This document shows, one piece after another, positions 62,881 through 64,000 of a DNA stretch of 64,000 nucleotides. Position 1 is the stretch's first letter; each line of letters starts with the position of its first letter. The stretch lies in NCBI GenBank assembly GCA_025362295.1, contig JANYGX010000017.1, forward strand, positions 124,001 to 188,000, written 5' to 3'. The notes under the pieces were generated by a model. The model was not told the origin of the DNA and made no database searches. It saw nothing but the letters and a program-made list of their open reading frames with translations. Both the position numbers and the translations under genes were made by a program. This DNA comes from Sphingomonadales bacterium. Its GTDB lineage: Bacteria; Pseudomonadota; Alphaproteobacteria; Sphingomonadales; Sphingomonadaceae.

Positions 62881-64000
62881 ATGACACATACAGGATCTTC
62901 TTTCGTCAATATTGGCGAACGTACTAACATAACAGGTTCCGCGCGATTTAAAAAATTGATAATGGCGGGCGATTATAACGCAGCTCTTGAAGTGGCGCGC
63001 CAGCAGGTTGAAAGCGGTGCGCAGGTGCTTGATATCAATATGGATGAAGGCTTGCTCAATTCTGAAGAGGCTATGGTAACGTTCCTTAAATTGGTTGCAG
63101 CCGAGCCGGATATTTGTCGTATTCCCATTATGATCGACAGCTCAAAATGGAGCGTGATTGAGGCTGGCCTGAAGTGTGTTGCCGGCAAGGCTATTGTAAA
63201 TTCGATCTCTATGAAGGAAGGCGAAGCCAAATTTCTCGAAGTTGCACGACGAGTCCGTCGCTATGGTGCCGCTGTAGTTGTAATGGCATTTGATGAAAAG
63301 GGCCAGGCGGACACTTATGAGCGCAAGCTAGAAATTTGTGGCAAGGCTTATGATTTACTCACACAAGAAATTGATTTCCCGCCAGAAGATATAATTTTCG
63401 ACCCCAATGTGTTTGCTGTTGCTACAGGTATTGAGGAGCATAATAATTACGGCGTAGATTTTATTCAAGCGTGCCGTGCGATAAAGCAGCGGTGCCCGCA
63501 TTGTCATATCTCAGGTGGTGTTTCAAACCTGAGCTTTTCATTTCGCGGCAATGAGCCCGTGCGCCGTGCCATGCACACGGTGTTTCTATACCACGCGATT
63601 CAAGCGGGTATGGACATGGGGATTGTCAATGCAGGTCAGCTTGATATTTACGATGACATTCCAGCGGAACTTAAAGAACATGCCGAGGACGTTGTGCTTA
63701 ACCGGCGCGCAGACAGCACCGAGCGCATGCTCGATATTGCTGCAAAATACAGCGGTGATGGCAAGACGGTGGTCAAGGAAACCGAGATATGGCGCACCTG
63801 GCCGGTAGCGGAACGTTTGTCTCACGCTATGGTAAAAGGCATGGATCAATATATAGTTGAAGACACCGAGGAGGCGCGGCAAAATTATCCAAGGCCTATC
63901 CAGGTGATCGAAGGTCCGCTGATGAACGGCATGAATATTGTTGGCGATTTGTTTGGCAGCGGAAAAATGTTTTTGCCGCAGGTTGTTAAATCTGCCCGTG
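62881..64000 (+). CDS. metH: Methionine synthase, folate/B12 part, partial (runs off right edge)
   Basis: Second half of the split methionine synthase; 373 codons are seen. The pterin-binding domain begins [20 protein letters not shown] and continues with [34 protein letters not shown] and [31 protein letters not shown] and [16 protein letters not shown] follow. The B12 cap helices start near the edge ([18 protein letters not shown]). The cobalamin-binding and activation domains would lie beyond the window. It probably forms an operon with sahR and metF. Confidence 0.95.
   Translation, partial: MTHTGSSFVNIGERTNITGSARFKKLIMAGDYNAALEVARQQVESGAQVLDINMDEGLLNSEEAMVTFLKLVAAEPDICRIPIMIDSSKWSVIEAGLKCVAGKAIVNSISMKEGEAKFLEVARRVRRYGAAVVVMAFDEKGQADTYERKLEICGKAYDLLTQEIDFPPEDIIFDPNVFAVATGIEEHNNYGVDFIQACRAIKQRCPHCHISGGVSNLSFSFRGNEPVRRAMHTVFLYHAIQAGMDMGIVNAGQLDIYDDIPAELKEHAEDVVLNRRADSTERMLDIAAKYSGDGKTVVKETEIWRTWPVAERLSHAMVKGMDQYIVEDTEEARQNYPRPIQVIEGPLMNGMNIVGDLFGSGKMFLPQVVKSAR

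Overview
This is a chromosomal window from an alphaproteobacterium. The evidence is a Caulobacter-type flagellar programme (sciP, flbD, sigma-54 promoters), an alphaproteobacterial LexA box of the GAAC-N7-GAAC type, a plant-type glutamate-cysteine ligase, and a split methionine synthase behind a SahR-like regulator. There is also a ferredoxin-dependent 2-oxoglutarate oxidoreductase and a PEP-CTERM protein. Rhodospirillales- or Kordiimonadales-like groups would fit, but the order cannot be fixed from sequence reading alone. No rRNA, CRISPR array or intact insertion sequence was seen.

Layout. 1-2.0 kb: an exported small protein running off the left edge, tRNA-Met and mnmA. 2.0-17.0 kb: flagellar genes, first fliK-flgD-flgE behind a sigma-54 promoter, then sciP with a terminator, then a tightly overlapping operon fliF-fliG-fliH-fliN-flbD-flhA-flhF-flhG and a FliK-like protein. 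17-21.6 kb: a PEP-CTERM protein (convergent), a TonB-C-like periplasmic protein, rpmJ, a HAD phosphatase, a glycerophosphodiesterase, RidA and a degenerate GGDEF protein. 21.7-26 kb: korA, an isochorismatase-like hydrolase, a UPF0175/PIN toxin-antitoxin pair and korB as one overlapping transcription unit; the TA pair sits between 16-bp direct repeats. 26-30 kb: a GNAT enzyme, ubiA, rsmE, gshA and small membrane or exported proteins. 30.5-34.7 kb: an unknown 249-aa protein, a Y-family polymerase under a LexA box, a nucleotidyltransferase and an epimerase-like protein. 34.7-42.6 kb: flgK-flgL with a sigma-54 promoter and a palindromic FlbD-type site, a DUF2336 protein plus PAS histidine kinase, and an Uup-type ABC-F protein. 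42.6-52.1 kb: a PepSY-like protein with a two-component system, a glycine-zipper lipoprotein, a CobW-type GTPase with a WD40 protein, a DUF885 peptidase, a flippase and an oxidoreductase. 52.1-56.2 kb: a decayed accessory island with a HlyD remnant, REP-like palindrome, 36-bp direct repeats resembling RAYT transposase ends and an AT-rich gene of unknown function. 56.3-64 kb: ettA, a beta-helix protein, mlaA (divergent), then sahR-metF-metH1-metH2, the last running off the right edge.

The flagellar parts form a coherent regulatory picture. The sigma-54 activator FlbD is encoded in the fliF operon. 15-bp palindromes of the form CGGCAAW-N-WTTGCCG lie before fliF and between the flgK promoter and flgK, and matching inverted half-sites lie upstream of the fliK promoter. 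SciP, the CtrA inhibitor, sits between the hook and basal-body operons. The most unusual observations are a ~100-nt leader shared by two unrelated small exported-protein genes 30 kb apart, the TA cassette placed exactly at the korB start codon, and the island at 52-56 kb.
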